Shown in pieces: positions 27,246 to 36,759 of a stretch of DNA of 36,759 nt; within the stretch, counting starts at the first letter, position 1, and every line of letters starts with the position of its first letter. The position numbers were made by a program, and so were the translations under genes. The stretch covers positions 1 through 36,759 of the forward strand of contig NZ_JAAATY010000059.1 of the NCBI RefSeq assembly GCF_013280595.1, in the 5' to 3' direction. A model generated the notes under the pieces. That model was not told where the DNA came from. It was given only the letters and a program-made list of their open reading frames with translations, and did no database searches. The DNA comes from Kibdelosporangium persicum. GTDB lineage: Bacteria > Actinomycetota > Actinomycetes > Mycobacteriales > Pseudonocardiaceae.

Positions 27246-30200
27246 CAGGCGACCGCGCTCGACCCGCGTTGACCCCACGGCCACGACCGGAGTCGGTGCC
27301 GTTGTCGTTCGCCCAGCAACGGATGTGGTTCCACCAAGAACTGCAGGGGAAGTCCTCGGCGTACAACATGCCGCTCGTGCTGCGAATGACGGGCGCTCTG
27401 GACGAAACCGTATTGCATGACGCGTTGGTGGACGTCGTCGCCAGACATGAAGCGTTGCGCACCGTGTTGCGTGTCCAAGACGGAAAGCCACATCAGGTGG
27501 TGCTTGACGCGGCCGTGCCCGAATGGGAAGTCCGGACCACGACGGCCGACGAGCTCCCCGAATTGATCGACGACGCGGCGCGGCACCTGTTCGATCTGGC
27601 CGTCGACCTGCCCATTCGGTCCTGGCTCTTCCGGCTTGGACCGGAGGAACATGTGCTGTTGCTCTTGCTGCACCACGTGGCCGGTGACGGTTGGTCGATG
27701 CGGCCGCTGTCCCGGGACCTGGCGCGGGCTTACGGCAGCAGGCGAGTCGGTGAAACGCCTTCGTGGGAACCATTGCGGATCCAGTACGCTGACTACACCA
27801 TTTGGCAACGGGAACTGCTCGGCGACGCGTCCGATGAGGAGAGTCTGGCGGCCGAGCAGGCGCGTTACTGGACCAAGCAGTTGGCTGGACTGCCAGACCA
27901 GGTGACGTTGCCGACCGATCGGCCGCGACCCGCTGTCCCGAGCGGGCGGGGCGCCCAGATGACCACCGTCGTACCGGCAGACCTGCACCGTGGCATCGTC
28001 CGGCTGGCTCGTGACACCGGCGCGACGGTTTCCATGGTGCTGCAGGCGGCCACCGCCGCGCTGCTCACGAGGCTGGGGGCGGGGACCGACATCCCGCTCG
28101 GCATGCCGGTGGCCGGGCGCACCGACGAGGCACTGGACGAGCTGGTCGGGTTTTTTGTCAACACGCTGGTAGTGCGGGTCGACACGGACGGCGACCCGGC
28201 GTTCGACGCGCTCGTCGACCAGGTCCGGCGCACGAGCCTGGCCGCCCACACGCATCAGGACATCCCGTTCGAGCAGGTGGTGGAAGCGGTCAACCCGCGC
28301 CGTTCCCGTGCCCATCACCCGCTGTTCCAGATCACGCTCGTCCTGCAGAACGCGCCCGGCGCGGGGTTCGACCTGCCCGGTGTCCGCACGGAGGCGTCGT
28401 GGGCAGGTACCCAGGCGTCCCGTGTGGACCTCGGGCTCAATGTGACCGAACGGCATGACCCGGCTGGCGTCCCGGACGGCATCGAGGTCACGGCCGAATA
28501 CAGCACCGACTTGTTCGACGCGCGGACCATCGACGCGATCCTGGCGCGTTGGCAGCGCCTGCTGCGGGGTTCGCTGGCCCAGCCCAGCAGGCCCATCAGC
28601 ACCATCGATCTGCTCGATGACGACGAACGCGCTCGTGTGCTCGTGCACTGGAACGACACCGGCCAAGGACCGGCTGCCAGGTCGCTGCCGGAACTGTTCG
28701 CCGAGCAGGTCACGCGTCGGCCCCACGCGCCCGCACTTGTCTCGGGCGGGCGGGAACTGTCGTACAGCGAACTGGAAGTCCGCGCCAACCAGCTCGCGTA
28801 CTGGCTGATCGAGCAGGGAGCGGCTCCGGAGCGCATCATCGGTATCCGGCTGCCGAAGTCGGCGGACGCCGTCATCGCGGCGCTGGCGGTGATGAAGTCC
28901 GGCGCTGCGTATCTGCCGCTGGACCCGGCGTACCCCGCCGACCGGTTGTCCCTCATGATCGCCGATTCCGCACCGCTGCTCTTGATCGACGGAAGTACTC
29001 TGCCCGAAGACGTGAGTGACCGGCCGACGCACGCGCCAACCCCCGCGTCGTTGCCTGAGCATCCGGCGTACGTCATCTACACCTCAGGATCCGCAGGACG
29101 GCCCAAAGGCGTGATAGTGCCGCATCGCGGTGTCGCGGCACTCGCGGAGTCCCAGGCCGGCCGGTTCGCCATCACGGCGGACAGCCGTATCCTGCAGTTC
29201 ACTTCGATGAGCTTCGACGTGTCCGTCGCGGATATGTGCATGGCGTTCGCAACAGGTGCCGCGCTGGTGCTGCCTGAGAACGACCGCCCGACAGGCGCGG
29301 AGCTGCTCGACGTGCTGGTCCGCCACAGGATCACGCACGTGCAGCTGCCGATGTCGGTGCTGGAGACGATCCCGTTCGACCGCCCGGAATCGGCTTTGCC
29401 CGATCTGGTCACCGCGGTCGTCGGTGGCGAGATCTCCGACCCGCACGGCGTGGCGCGCTGGTCAGCGTCGCATCGGCTGGTGAACGCCTACGGCCCCACA
29501 GAGACCACTGTGTGCGCCACGATCAGCGCCCCGCTCGACGGCGCCGAGGCGCCCATCGGTACGCCCATTGTGGACACTCGGGTGTACGTGCTCGACGAGC
29601 GCCTCCGTCCGGTGCCCATCGGGACCGCCGGTGAGCTGTACGTGTCCGGGGCCGGTGTCGCCAGGGGATACATGGGGATGCCTGGGCTGACCGGTGCTCG
29701 CTTCGTCGCCGATCCCTACGGTCCGCCCGGCAGCCGGATGTACCGGACGGGAGATCTGGTCCGGTGGTCGGCCGAGGGAGCACTGCACTTCGTCGGCCGG
29801 GCCGACGACCAGGTCAAGATCCGTGGCTTCCGGGTGGAGCCCGGTGAGGTCGAAGCGGCACTGTGCGACCAGCCCGATGTCGACCGTGCGGTGGTCGTCA
29901 CCCGTGAGGAAGGGGCAGGGGGCAGGCGCCTGGTCGGCTACGTCGTGCCCGTGGCGGACAGCATCGACACGGAGAAGCTACGGGCGGAGCTGGCTGCTCG
30001 GCTGCCGGACTACCTGGTTCCGTCCGCGATCGTGGCCGTGCCTTCGATTCCCGTGACACCCAACGGGAAAGTCGATCGGAAGGCGTTGCCCGAGCCCCGA
30101 TACGACGTCGCAGGGACCACCCGAGCACCGCGTACGCATCACGAGAAGATCCTCTGTGGACTGTTCACGCAGGTGCTCGGAGTGCCGAACGTCGGCGTCG

Positions 30201-33200
30201 ACGCCGACTTCTTCGCCATGGGCGGCCACTCTCTGCTCGCCACCCGGCTGATGGCGGGCATCCAGCATGTGCTCGGAGTGGACCTGCCCGTGAGCGAACT
30301 GTTCGAGGCGCCGACGGTGGCCGGACTGGCACAACGGATCACGGGCATAGAGCCCACGGGCACTCGTCTGGTCGCGCGCCCACGTCCGGACGTGGTCCCG
30401 CTCTCCCATGCTCAGCAGCGGTTGTGGTTCCTGCACGAGTTCGAAGGCCCGTCCGCGACGTACAACATCCCGCTGGTGCTCACCTTCGCGGGTGAGGTCG
30501 CCACCGACGCACTGCGCCACGCGGTGCTGGACGTGGTCGGCAGGCACGAAGCGCTGCGCACCACGTTCGACGAGGTCGACGGCACGCGGCGGCAGTCGAT
30601 CCAGCACGTCGCCGATCTCGGTGCGGTGCATCAGGACCTGGTCGTCGAACCGGCCGAACTGGAACCACTGCTGCGGACGCTGGCGGCCCGGACCTTCGAC
30701 CTCGCGACAGACCTCCCAGTCCGGTCGTGGACCGTGCGGCTCACTGACGGCACGTGCTGCCTTGTGCTGCTGGTGCACCACATCGCGGGTGACGGCTGGT
30801 CAATGCGCCCGCTCGCGCGGGACATCGCCACGGCGTATGCGGCCCGCCGCAATGGCGAAGCGCCGACGTGGCAGCCCTTGCCCGTGCAGTACGCGGACTT
30901 CGCGCTGTGGCAGCGCGAAGTCCTCGGCACGGAGCAGGATGTGGACAGCGTCCTCGCCCGGCAACTGGCGTACTGGACCGCGACGCTGGACGGGATCCCG
31001 GACGAGATCTCGCTGCCCGCCGACCGGCCACGTCCCGCCGTGCCCTCGGACCGCGGCGGCCGGATTGTGTTCGAGGTCCCCGGAGACGTCCGCGCGAAGC
31101 TGGCGGACCTGGCACGTGACACAGGCGCCACGATGTTCATGGTGGCGCACGCCTCCGTCGCGGTGATGCTGTCCAAGCTCGGCGCCGGCACGGACATTCC
31201 GCTGGGCGGCCCGACCGCCGGACGAACTGATCAGGCACTGGGCGATCTCGTCGGCTTCTTCGTCAACACGCTGGTGCTGCGCACCGATCTGACCGGCGAT
31301 CCGGACTTCGTGCAGATCCTCGACCGTGTGCGGGCGACGGCGCTCGGCGCCTACGGCAACCAGGATGTGCCGTTCGACCGGGTCGTCGAAGCGGTCAACC
31401 CGGTTCGCTCGGCCGGCCGGCACCCGCTGTTCCAGGTGATGGTGGAGTACGACTCGGCCGACCAACAGGAGTTGGCAGGCGTGTTCGACGCCGTCCCGGA
31501 TCTGGACGTCACGGCCCGCACGATCGACACCGGACTGGTCAAGTTCGACCTCTCGGTGGTGTTCACCCAGGCTTCCGACGGCGACGGCCTGACCTGCGCG
31601 GTCGAGTACGCCGTCGACCGGTTCGACCACGAGACGGCCGAACGCGTCGCGGATCATCTCCAGCGCGTGCTCAGCGTGGTGACGCAGGATCCACGGCTGC
31701 CGTTGAGCCGGATCGATCTGCTCGATCCGGTCCGGCGGCACCAGGTTCTGGTCGAGTGGAACGACAACGCCGGTCTGGTCGAACCGGTCAGCGTGATCGA
31801 TCTGTTCCACCGGCAGGTGCGAGAACGGCCGGACGCGGTCGCCGTGCTGGCCAGAGAACGAGGGCTCACCTACGCGGAGCTCGACAGCAAGGCGAACCGC
31901 TTGGCGCAGTTGCTGATCGGGACAGGCGTGACCGGTGGTGCACGCGTGGCCATCCTCCAGGAGAGGTCGCCCGATCTGCTCGTGTCGACGTTGGCCGTGC
32001 TTAAGGCTGGTGGCGTGTATGTGCCGTTGGACGCCGACCAGCCCGTCGCACGTTCGCGGTGGATCGTCGAGGACACCGGTGCCGTCGCGCTGCTCACAGA
32101 CCGCGATCCTGGCGATGTGGCACCGGCTGACCTACCCGTCGTGCGTCTGTCCGATGAGGATGGCCTGCTCGCGTGGCCGGACACGTGCCCGCAGGTGCTG
32201 ATCGATCCCGAGCAGCTGATCTACGTGATGTACACGTCCGGCTCGACCGGCACGCCCAAGGGCGTGCTCAACACCCACCGCAACGTCGTGCACCTGGCTG
32301 TGAACGAGTACTGGCAGCGCGGCAACCACAGCGCGGTACTGATGCACTCGCCGTTCGCGTTCGACGCCTCCACATTCGAGATCTGGGTGCCATTGCTGTC
32401 CGGCGGGACAGTCGTCGTCGCGCCACCAGGACGTCTGGGTGCCGCCGAGTTCGCCGAATCGATCAGGTGGGGCTCGGTCACCGGCATGTTCGTCAGCGCC
32501 GGGCTGTTCCGGACGCTCGCGGACGAGGACCCCGGATGTTTCGCGGGTGTGCGTGAGCTGTGGGCGGGCGGTGACGTCGTGTCGCAGGTCGCCGTGACCA
32601 GGGTGCTGGACGCGTGCCCAGACATCACGGTGGCCAACGAGTACGGCCCGACTGAGACCACTGTGTTCTCGTCAGTGAATCCGATGCGCCGGGGTGACAC
32701 CGTTCCACCGACAGTCCCCATCGGACGTCCATTGTGGAACACAGGGCTGTATGTGCTCGACACACACCTGCGTCCGGTTCCGCCTGGCGTACCGGGAGAC
32801 CTGTACATCACGGGCGCCGGTGTCGCCCAGGGGTACTGGAAACGCCCGGCGTTGACCGCGGGCCGGTTCGTCGCGTGCCCGTTCGCCGCGCCGGGGACCC
32901 GGATGTACCGGACCGGTGACGTGGTCAGGTGGACGGAATCCGGCGAGCTGGTGTTCCTCGGCCGGACCGACGACCAGGTGAAGATCCGTGGGTTCCGGAT
33001 CGAGCCGGGTGAAGTGGAGGCGGTGCTGACCGCCCAGCCGGCGGTGGCCGAGGCGGCGGTCGTGGTCCGTGAGGACAGGCCTGGTGACAAACGACTGGTC
33101 GGCTACGTAGTCGCCGCCGCGGGCGAAGCTTGCGACCCGGGTGAGCTGAGGTCGTCGCTGGCTCGTGTGCTGCCGGACTACATGGTGCCGTCCGCGGTAC

Positions 33201-36200
33201 AGGTGCTTGACCGGATTCCGTTGACGCGGAACGGCAAGCTGGATCGTGCGGCGTTGCCCGTGCCAGACGTCGCCGCCACCGCCGATCGACCCGCTCGTAC
33301 GCTCTCTCCCCGTGAGCGGGCGCTGTGCGACCTGTTCGGCCAGGTGCTCGGCGTCGACCGTGTCGACGTGGACGACAACTTCTTCGCACTGGGTGGCCAT
33401 TCTCTGCTCGCCACCCGTCTGGCCAGCCGAGTGCGTGCCGAGCTCGGTGCGGAACTGCCGATCCGGGTCATCTTCGACGCGCCGACCGTCGCCGGAGTGG
33501 CCAAGGCGATCGACGCCGCCGCGGCGGCACGTCCAGCGCTCAAGCCGATGCCGCGCCCGGATGTCGTGCCGCTGTCGTTCGCACAGCGGCGAATGTGGTT
33601 CCTGCACAAGCTCGAAGGCCGGTCAGCGACGTACAACATGCCGGTGTCGTTGCGGCTGACGGGCGAGCTGGACCGGACAGCACTGCGGGACGCGATCACG
33701 GACGTCGTGTCCCGGCACGAAGCACTCCGTACGATCTACCCGGACATCGCGGGCGAGCCACACCAGGTGGTCCTGGCGCCCGGGGCGATCACGCTGGACT
33801 GGCACACGCAGACCGTGCGACCGGATGACCTGAACGAGGTCCTCGCCCGGCACGCGCGGGCCGACTTCGACCTGTCGACAGACGTCCCGGTACGCGGACG
33901 TCTGTTCGAGCTGGCCGCCGATGACCACGTGCTGATGCTCGTGATCCACCACATCGCCGGTGACGGCTGGTCCATGGCGCCGCTGCTGGACGATCTGCTC
34001 ACCGCCTACAGGGCCAGGACCCAAGGCCACGAACCAGACTGGGCGGAGCTGCCGGTCCAGTACATCGACTACACACTGTGGCAGCGTGACCTGCTTGGCG
34101 ACCCGGCCGATCCCGGAAGCGTGCTGGCCAAGCAGACCGACTACTGGGCGGCGCGGCTTGACGGGCTCGCGGACCGGCTGCGGTTGCCCACCGACCGGCC
34201 CGCTCCGGCTGTGGCGTCCTATCGCGGCTCGTACCTCTCCGCGACGTTCGACGCCGATATGCACCGTGACCTGGCCGCGTTGGCCGAGTCGTCCGGCGCC
34301 ACGATGTTCATGCTGCTGCAGGCGAGTCTCGCCGCGACGCTCACCAGGCTCGGGGCCGGCGGGGACATCCCGGTCGGCGCACCGATCGCCGGGCGGACCG
34401 ACGAGGCGCTGGACTCGCTCGTCGGTTTTTTCGTCAACACGCTCGTGCTGCGAACGGACACGTCGGGGGACCCGACGTTCACCGAACTGCTCGCCCGTGT
34501 CCGTAGCCGGACCCTGGCCGCGTACACCCACCAGGACGTCCCGTTCGACTACCTCGTCGAACAGCTCAACCCGGACCGATCCGCCGGGCACCACCCGCTG
34601 TTCCAGGTCGCGCTGGCCCTGCAGAACGCGCCGACGACCGCGATGGACCTGCCGGGCCTGACCGTACGTCCGATATGGACACACACCGGCACGTCACGGT
34701 TCGACGTGCTGTTCTCCTTGACCGAGCAGCCGGGCCACGCGGGGATCGAGGTGATGGTCGAATACGCCACCGACCTGTTCGACGACGCGGGCGCCCGCGA
34801 CCTGGTCGACCGGTGGCGGATGCTGCTGCGGGCCGTTCTGGCCGATCCGGACCGGCCGATCACGGCCGTGCCGATGCTCACCGACCAGGAACGGGCTTCG
34901 GGCACCGGTCACATCGAGCCCGCCAGTGAGTCCAAAGCGGACACGTTGGCCGATCTGTTCGAGGCCCAGGCCGGGCGAACGCCGGACGCGGTCGCGCTGA
35001 TCGACGGCGACACCGCCCTGACGTACGCGCAGTTGAACGTCCTGGCCAACAGGCTGGCACACCGGTTGATCGAGCAGGGCGCCGGTCCGGAACGGCTGGT
35101 GGGCGTCCAGTTGCCGCGAACGGCCGACCTCGTGGTCGCGATCCTCGCGGTGATCAAGTCCGGCGCGGCGTACCTGCCGCTCGACCCGGACTACCCGGCC
35201 GAACGGCTGGACCTGATTCGCGGCGACGCACAGCCTGTCCTGGTCGTCGACGCGGAACTGATGACCACGGACGTCACCACGTATCCACCGACAGAACCAC
35301 CGCGGACGATCACGTCGGCCAACGCGGCCTACGTGATCCATACCTCCGGGTCGACCGGCACGCCGAAGGGCGTGGTCGTGCCGCACGGCAACGTCATTCG
35401 CCTGCTGGCCGCCACCGAGCAGCTGTTCTCCTTCGGCCCGGACGACGTGTGGACCTTGTTCCACTCCACCGCGTTCGACTTCTCGGTCTGGGAGATCTGG
35501 GGCGCGTTCGCCTACGGCGGGCGCCTCGTCGTGCTGCCGTTCGAAGTCAGCCGGATGCCGGATCAGTTCCTGCTGCTCCTGGCCCGGCACCGGGTGACCG
35601 TGCTCAACCAGACCCCGTCGGCCTTCTACCAACTGGCCGACGCCGCGACGCGGGACTGCCCGCCGTTGTCGCTGCGGACAGTGATCTTCGGCGGTGAGGC
35701 ACTGGACGTCGCCAGGTTGGACGGCTGGCGAGAACGATTCGGTGACACGACACCGGCGTTGGTGAACATGTACGGCATCACCGAGACGACGGTGCACGTC
35801 AGCTGCCTGCGGCTGGCCGGGCACCAGGGCAGCGATTCGTCCTTCAGCCCGATCGGCCAGGCACTGCCCGGCCTGCAGGCCCTGGTGCTGGACGACCGGC
35901 TGACGCCGGTCCCGCCCGGCGTCGCCGGTGACCTGTACGTCGCGGGTGAGCAGGTGGCACGCGGCTACCTCGGCCGGCCCGCGCTGACGGCGGGCCGGTT
36001 CGTGGCCAATCCGTTCGGCGAGCAGGGTTCGCGGATGTACCGCACGGGTGATGTCGTGCGCCGCACCCGTTCGGGCGGCGTCGAGTTCGTCGGGCGCTCC
36101 GACGACCAGGTGAAGGTCCGGGGTTTCCGGATCGAGCCGGGCGAGATCGAGGCCACGCTCCTGAGGCACGGGGACGTCGCCCAGGCAGCGGTCGTGCTGC

Positions 36201-36759
36201 GCGAAGACCAGCCCGACGACCGGCGACTGGTGGCCTACGTCGTCCCGGCCGGTCATGTGAGCGACGACGGTTCGGTGCAGATCGAGGAATGGCGTCAGAC
36301 CTACGACTCCATGTACGCACGCCCGACCGATCTCGTGTTCGGTGAGGATTTCACTGGTTGGGATAGTTCGTATACGGGTGTGCCGATTCCGTTGGGGGAG
36401 ATGCGGGAGTGGCGTGCTGCTGTGGTGGAGCGGGTTCGTGGGTTGGGTGCTCGTCGGGTGTTGGAGGTGGGGGTTGGGTCTGGTTTGTTGTTGTCGCGGT
36501 TGGCTGGTGAGTGTGAGGTGTATTGGGGTACGGATTTTTCGGCTGCGGTGGTTGGTCGGTTGTCTGGTCAGGTTGAGGCTGCGGGGTTGGCTGGTCGTGT
36601 GGTGTTGCGGTGTCAGGCGGCGGATAGTGTTGTGGGGTTGCCGTCGGGGTTTTTTGACACTGTGGTGTTGAACTCGGTGGTGCAGTATTTCCCGAGTGGT
36701 GGGTATTTGGCGCGGGTGTTGGAGCAGTTGCTGGATCTGGTTGTTCCTGGTGGCCGGGT
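23075..36759 (+). CDS. Multimodular nonribosomal peptide synthetase, 3' end beyond window
   Basis: Start at the GTG at 23075, six bases after AGGAG (23064-23068). One frame matches every domain motif I checked across the window, giving at least 4,561 codons; I found no stop at the module junctions. Order: C1-A1(MT)-T1, C2-A2-T2, C3-A3-T3, C4-A4(MT, cut). It assembles a peptide from amino acids activated as adenylates and carried on phosphopantetheine serines (residues 1353, 2386 and 3443). No epimerase domain or thioesterase is seen. MT domains sit between A8 and A9, so positions 1 and 4 should be N-methylated. The absence of a C-terminal docking segment, the coupled MbtH and the halogenase fit a long line of modules continuing to the right. 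The product class is unknown; a chlorinated, N-methylated peptide is the best inference. Confidence 0.95.
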   Translation, partial: MSEVQYVRLPLTEGQRGIWLSQRIAPASPRFTVGMVLDLRGDIDIPLFGQAVERAVGESEAARSRFVADGDDVWQVVEPRGRVDFRVVDLTAADDPAADAETWMAADLQVARDLEAGGLVTHALLHLSTDTYLFYLAAHHLVLDTPGQQAYLDRVARIYTSLVDSTDLSPDTGMSIGRINESAADYLESQLYHQDRDYWRSALAGLSGSTSLAGAVPEPASPALAPARSLDAGVTGQLRVLAQDEGVSVDALMTAAVVVYVHRLTGNGDVVLTLPMARREGDRPVAGMLANELPLRVPVTPDATFVGLAHRIAEQLDQIAVHGRFPVEHLRRDLGLGGTGSAVTGITVSLRKVSAIRFAGITVVPTVLSAGPVRELDIDITTLARTRSVVTRIVGNPAVHGDAEVSAHHDRWLQTLDVLLAAPTAQIAAVTRILRYEPPSRPAGDPVDVYKGQTVVGMFAEQARRTPSAGAVTHDGATLTYAELDARANRLAHVLAARGSGSGELVAIMLPRTPDLIVATLAVVKTGAAYVPVDPSQPIARTAGILRAAAPVLIVTDQPTSEFDGDVLALGEPEVAELIADQDDTAPAVVITPSEPAYVIHTSGSTGTPKGVVVEHGNLAAFWTAMMANEGFGDTEVVAMFHSHAFDFSVWEIWAALLTGGRLVMIPDAVARSAQLLRDLLVAERVTVLGHTPSALDRLVRQEEQEPVLRHRSTLRRVAMCGEALNRELAERFAEHVGVPLYNFYGPTETTVMVTGCRAGTATGIGGVVPIGTPLTGTQVYVLDAHLRPAPVGVVGELYVAGAQVARGYLNQPALTAERFTADPFQPQGRMYRTGDLVRWNPAGELEFAGRADEQVKLRGFRIEPAEVAAALRTQPGVDQAVVVVREDRPGDRRLVGYVVPGRDIERGESPVDGWRQTFDTLHARMEFEAFGEDFTGWDSSYTREPIPLAEMREWRGAAVDRIRRLRPGRVLEIGVGSGLLLSQIAGECEAYYATDFSAEVIDRLRGQVAAAGLANQVELRCQPAHDMAGLPADFFDTIVLNSIVQYFPDSEYLRRVLTSAVDLLAPGGRIVIGDVRNALTLDIFHTEVERARGVSSPVAAARAAMLEKELALAPGWFELFADSVDGVGAVDIRLKRGGYHNEMTRHRYEVVFHKTPADPVQLADVPRLTWGAEVTALSDLPASGPVRITGVPNARLTESAVDPEDVARWAEAHGLRAMTTWSAGDPTRFDAVLVPADDATVYTGLCLERDSAVSDPVWADAVRRMTGTSRKYLAALLPEHMIPAAVIALPAIPLTQNEKLDRAALPAPEFGSRGGPPPRTAHEEVLCGLFAEITGTAEVSVADDFFALGGHSLLATRLVNRIRTVLGREIPIAALFDRPTVRELAALVETGDRARPALTPRPRPESVPLSFAQQRMWFHQELQGKSSAYNMPLVLRMTGALDETVLHDALVDVVARHEALRTVLRVQDGKPHQVVLDAAVPEWEVRTTTADELPELIDDAARHLFDLAVDLPIRSWLFRLGPEEHVLLLLLHHVAGDGWSMRPLSRDLARAYGSRRVGETPSWEPLRIQYADYTIWQRELLGDASDEESLAAEQARYWTKQLAGLPDQVTLPTDRPRPAVPSGRGAQMTTVVPADLHRGIVRLARDTGATVSMVLQAATAALLTRLGAGTDIPLGMPVAGRTDEALDELVGFFVNTLVVRVDTDGDPAFDALVDQVRRTSLAAHTHQDIPFEQVVEAVNPRRSRAHHPLFQITLVLQNAPGAGFDLPGVRTEASWAGTQASRVDLGLNVTERHDPAGVPDGIEVTAEYSTDLFDARTIDAILARWQRLLRGSLAQPSRPISTIDLLDDDERARVLVHWNDTGQGPAARSLPELFAEQVTRRPHAPALVSGGRELSYSELEVRANQLAYWLIEQGAAPERIIGIRLPKSADAVIAALAVMKSGAAYLPLDPAYPADRLSLMIADSAPLLLIDGSTLPEDVSDRPTHAPTPASLPEHPAYVIYTSGSAGRPKGVIVPHRGVAALAESQAGRFAITADSRILQFTSMSFDVSVADMCMAFATGAALVLPENDRPTGAELLDVLVRHRITHVQLPMSVLETIPFDRPESALPDLVTAVVGGEISDPHGVARWSASHRLVNAYGPTETTVCATISAPLDGAEAPIGTPIVDTRVYVLDERLRPVPIGTAGELYVSGAGVARGYMGMPGLTGARFVADPYGPPGSRMYRTGDLVRWSAEGALHFVGRADDQVKIRGFRVEPGEVEAALCDQPDVDRAVVVTREEGAGGRRLVGYVVPVADSIDTEKLRAELAARLPDYLVPSAIVAVPSIPVTPNGKVDRKALPEPRYDVAGTTRAPRTHHEKILCGLFTQVLGVPNVGVDADFFAMGGHSLLATRLMAGIQHVLGVDLPVSELFEAPTVAGLAQRITGIEPTGTRLVARPRPDVVPLSHAQQRLWFLHEFEGPSATYNIPLVLTFAGEVATDALRHAVLDVVGRHEALRTTFDEVDGTRRQSIQHVADLGAVHQDLVVEPAELEPLLRTLAARTFDLATDLPVRSWTVRLTDGTCCLVLLVHHIAGDGWSMRPLARDIATAYAARRNGEAPTWQPLPVQYADFALWQREVLGTEQDVDSVLARQLAYWTATLDGIPDEISLPADRPRPAVPSDRGGRIVFEVPGDVRAKLADLARDTGATMFMVAHASVAVMLSKLGAGTDIPLGGPTAGRTDQALGDLVGFFVNTLVLRTDLTGDPDFVQILDRVRATALGAYGNQDVPFDRVVEAVNPVRSAGRHPLFQVMVEYDSADQQELAGVFDAVPDLDVTARTIDTGLVKFDLSVVFTQASDGDGLTCAVEYAVDRFDHETAERVADHLQRVLSVVTQDPRLPLSRIDLLDPVRRHQVLVEWNDNAGLVEPVSVIDLFHRQVRERPDAVAVLARERGLTYAELDSKANRLAQLLIGTGVTGGARVAILQERSPDLLVSTLAVLKAGGVYVPLDADQPVARSRWIVEDTGAVALLTDRDPGDVAPADLPVVRLSDEDGLLAWPDTCPQVLIDPEQLIYVMYTSGSTGTPKGVLNTHRNVVHLAVNEYWQRGNHSAVLMHSPFAFDASTFEIWVPLLSGGTVVVAPPGRLGAAEFAESIRWGSVTGMFVSAGLFRTLADEDPGCFAGVRELWAGGDVVSQVAVTRVLDACPDITVANEYGPTETTVFSSVNPMRRGDTVPPTVPIGRPLWNTGLYVLDTHLRPVPPGVPGDLYITGAGVAQGYWKRPALTAGRFVACPFAAPGTRMYRTGDVVRWTESGELVFLGRTDDQVKIRGFRIEPGEVEAVLTAQPAVAEAAVVVREDRPGDKRLVGYVVAAAGEACDPGELRSSLARVLPDYMVPSAVQVLDRIPLTRNGKLDRAALPVPDVAATADRPARTLSPRERALCDLFGQVLGVDRVDVDDNFFALGGHSLLATRLASRVRAELGAELPIRVIFDAPTVAGVAKAIDAAAAARPALKPMPRPDVVPLSFAQRRMWFLHKLEGRSATYNMPVSLRLTGELDRTALRDAITDVVSRHEALRTIYPDIAGEPHQVVLAPGAITLDWHTQTVRPDDLNEVLARHARADFDLSTDVPVRGRLFELAADDHVLMLVIHHIAGDGWSMAPLLDDLLTAYRARTQGHEPDWAELPVQYIDYTLWQRDLLGDPADPGSVLAKQTDYWAARLDGLADRLRLPTDRPAPAVASYRGSYLSATFDADMHRDLAALAESSGATMFMLLQASLAATLTRLGAGGDIPVGAPIAGRTDEALDSLVGFFVNTLVLRTDTSGDPTFTELLARVRSRTLAAYTHQDVPFDYLVEQLNPDRSAGHHPLFQVALALQNAPTTAMDLPGLTVRPIWTHTGTSRFDVLFSLTEQPGHAGIEVMVEYATDLFDDAGARDLVDRWRMLLRAVLADPDRPITAVPMLTDQERASGTGHIEPASESKADTLADLFEAQAGRTPDAVALIDGDTALTYAQLNVLANRLAHRLIEQGAGPERLVGVQLPRTADLVVAILAVIKSGAAYLPLDPDYPAERLDLIRGDAQPVLVVDAELMTTDVTTYPPTEPPRTITSANAAYVIHTSGSTGTPKGVVVPHGNVIRLLAATEQLFSFGPDDVWTLFHSTAFDFSVWEIWGAFAYGGRLVVLPFEVSRMPDQFLLLLARHRVTVLNQTPSAFYQLADAATRDCPPLSLRTVIFGGEALDVARLDGWRERFGDTTPALVNMYGITETTVHVSCLRLAGHQGSDSSFSPIGQALPGLQALVLDDRLTPVPPGVAGDLYVAGEQVARGYLGRPALTAGRFVANPFGEQGSRMYRTGDVVRRTRSGGVEFVGRSDDQVKVRGFRIEPGEIEATLLRHGDVAQAAVVLREDQPDDRRLVAYVVPAGHVSDDGSVQIEEWRQTYDSMYARPTDLVFGEDFTGWDSSYTGVPIPLGEMREWRAAVVERVRGLGARRVLEVGVGSGLLLSRLAGECEVYWGTDFSAAVVGRLSGQVEAAGLAGRVVLRCQAADSVVGLPSGFFDTVVLNSVVQYFPSGGYLARVLEQLLDLVVPGGR
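27290..30335 (+). other. NRPS module 2: C-A-T, candidate (chloro)tryptophan module
   Basis: C2 is LCL-like with HHVAGDGWS (His pair at 1533-1534) and [11 protein letters not shown]. The A2 pocket residues read DVAQVGAVCK, with the V-G-A-V pattern seen in aromatic-activating domains. With a tryptophan halogenase in the operon it is the best candidate for (chloro)Trp among the modules in view. The A3 core is [10 protein letters not shown], with Ala replacing a conserved Thr, a mild departure that may still allow ATP binding. A10 is normal (NGKVDR). T2 has GGHS at Ser2386. No epimerase follows, so the residue should stay L unless changed elsewhere. Confidence 0.8.
30385..33515 (+). other. NRPS module 3: C-A-T with unusual code
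   Basis: C3 carries HHIAGDGWS (His pair from residue 2568) and [12 protein letters not shown]3 has [10 protein letters not shown] (3054-3063). The pocket residues read DAFFWGEVFK, starting like Val/Ile codes (DAFF) but with Trp at position 299 and Glu at 322, which I cannot match. The Glu may favour a polar or basic side chain. A10 is NGKLDR. T3 has GGHS at Ser3443. The alignment in this stretch ([12 protein letters not shown]) is by eye, so single positions could be off. Confidence 0.78.
33560..36759 (+). other. NRPS module 4: C-A(Thr)-nMT, cut by window edge
   Basis: C4 has HHIAGDGWS (His pair from residue 3625) and [12 protein letters not shown]4 has [10 protein letters not shown] (4090-4099), FDFSVWEIW and [10 protein letters not shown]. 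Pocket residues DFWNIGMVHK are the textbook threonine code. After A8 an N-methyltransferase begins (about residue 4400) with [12 protein letters not shown] and VLEVGVGSG (4462-4470), nearly the same protein motifs as in module 1 but with very different codons. The rest of MT, A9-A10 and the carrier lie beyond the window. The predicted residue is N-methyl-L-threonine. Confidence 0.85.

Noticed and set aside
24476-36256. Very long minus-strand open frames across the NRPS
   Set aside because: They are antisense shadows caused by high GC content; their translations are Arg/Gln/His-rich without domain motifs.
36342-36671. Arg/Cys/Trp-rich open frame at the right edge
   Set aside because: It is an out-of-frame artefact of the G/T-rich codon stretch in the NRPS methyltransferase domain.

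Overview
This is high-GC actinomycete DNA, most likely from a Pseudonocardiaceae-type genus (Amycolatopsis, Kibdelosporangium, Kutzneria, Saccharothrix or similar). The evidence is GTG/TTG starts, a mycothiol-dependent isomerase family protein, several TetR regulators, a SARP/AfsR regulator with a rare TTA codon, and a giant NRPS with a PyrH-like tryptophan halogenase. I could run no searches, so genus and family names rest on recognised motifs.

Left part (1-8.5 kb): accessory and stress genes beside mobile-element debris. It opens with the 3' end of an IS481/IS3-type transposase. Next come a ketopantoate-reductase-like dehydrogenase and a divergent TetR regulator with a clear operator between them, then the frameshifted 3' end of a tyrosine recombinase. 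An ECF sigma factor with a peroxiredoxin follows, then a DUF1801 protein, a broken VOC gene abutting an intact two-domain VOC protein, and a maleylpyruvate-isomerase-fold protein. The part ends with a TetR regulator carrying an N-terminal Cys cluster, divergent from a Tat-exported berberine-bridge-type FAD oxidase, with a perfect 9-bp inverted repeat between them.

Middle part (8.5-15 kb): an island of lower-GC-looking, phage- and plasmid-like genes between two 5'-truncated secreted-protein genes. It holds an XRE/TPR-like regulator, a small unknown gene, a Cys-rich protein with a GRDP-like motif, a class I methyltransferase, a strong terminator and an orphan small-terminase-type gene with an overlapping partner. 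After it lie a GH127 C-terminal remnant, an uncharacterised protein, a LuxR response-regulator remnant and a largely gene-poor stretch.

Right part (15.2-36.76 kb): the left portion of a biosynthetic gene cluster. A SARP-NB-ARC-TPR activator and a PLP aminotransferase precede a tight operon: MbtH protein, flavin-dependent tryptophan halogenase (Trp-5/6 type), CPA2-type cation/proton antiporter, flavin reductase, and an NRPS gene that stays open to the window edge (at least 4,561 codons). The first three junctions are 4-nt start/stop overlaps. The NRPS reads C-A(MT)-T / C-A-T / C-A-T / C-A(MT)..., with no epimerase domain in view. Module 4 has the canonical Thr code DFWNIGMVHK plus an N-methyltransferase. 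Module 2 has an aromatic-looking code, DVAQVGAVCK, a candidate for (chloro)Trp. The first C domain has no upstream module, so the chain probably starts with an acyl or aryl cap or an amino acid supplied in trans. The predicted product is a chlorinated, N-methylated peptide whose remaining modules lie to the right. The last ~420 bases switch abruptly to C-poor, G/T-rich codons inside the second methyltransferase domain, which suggests domain-level recombination.
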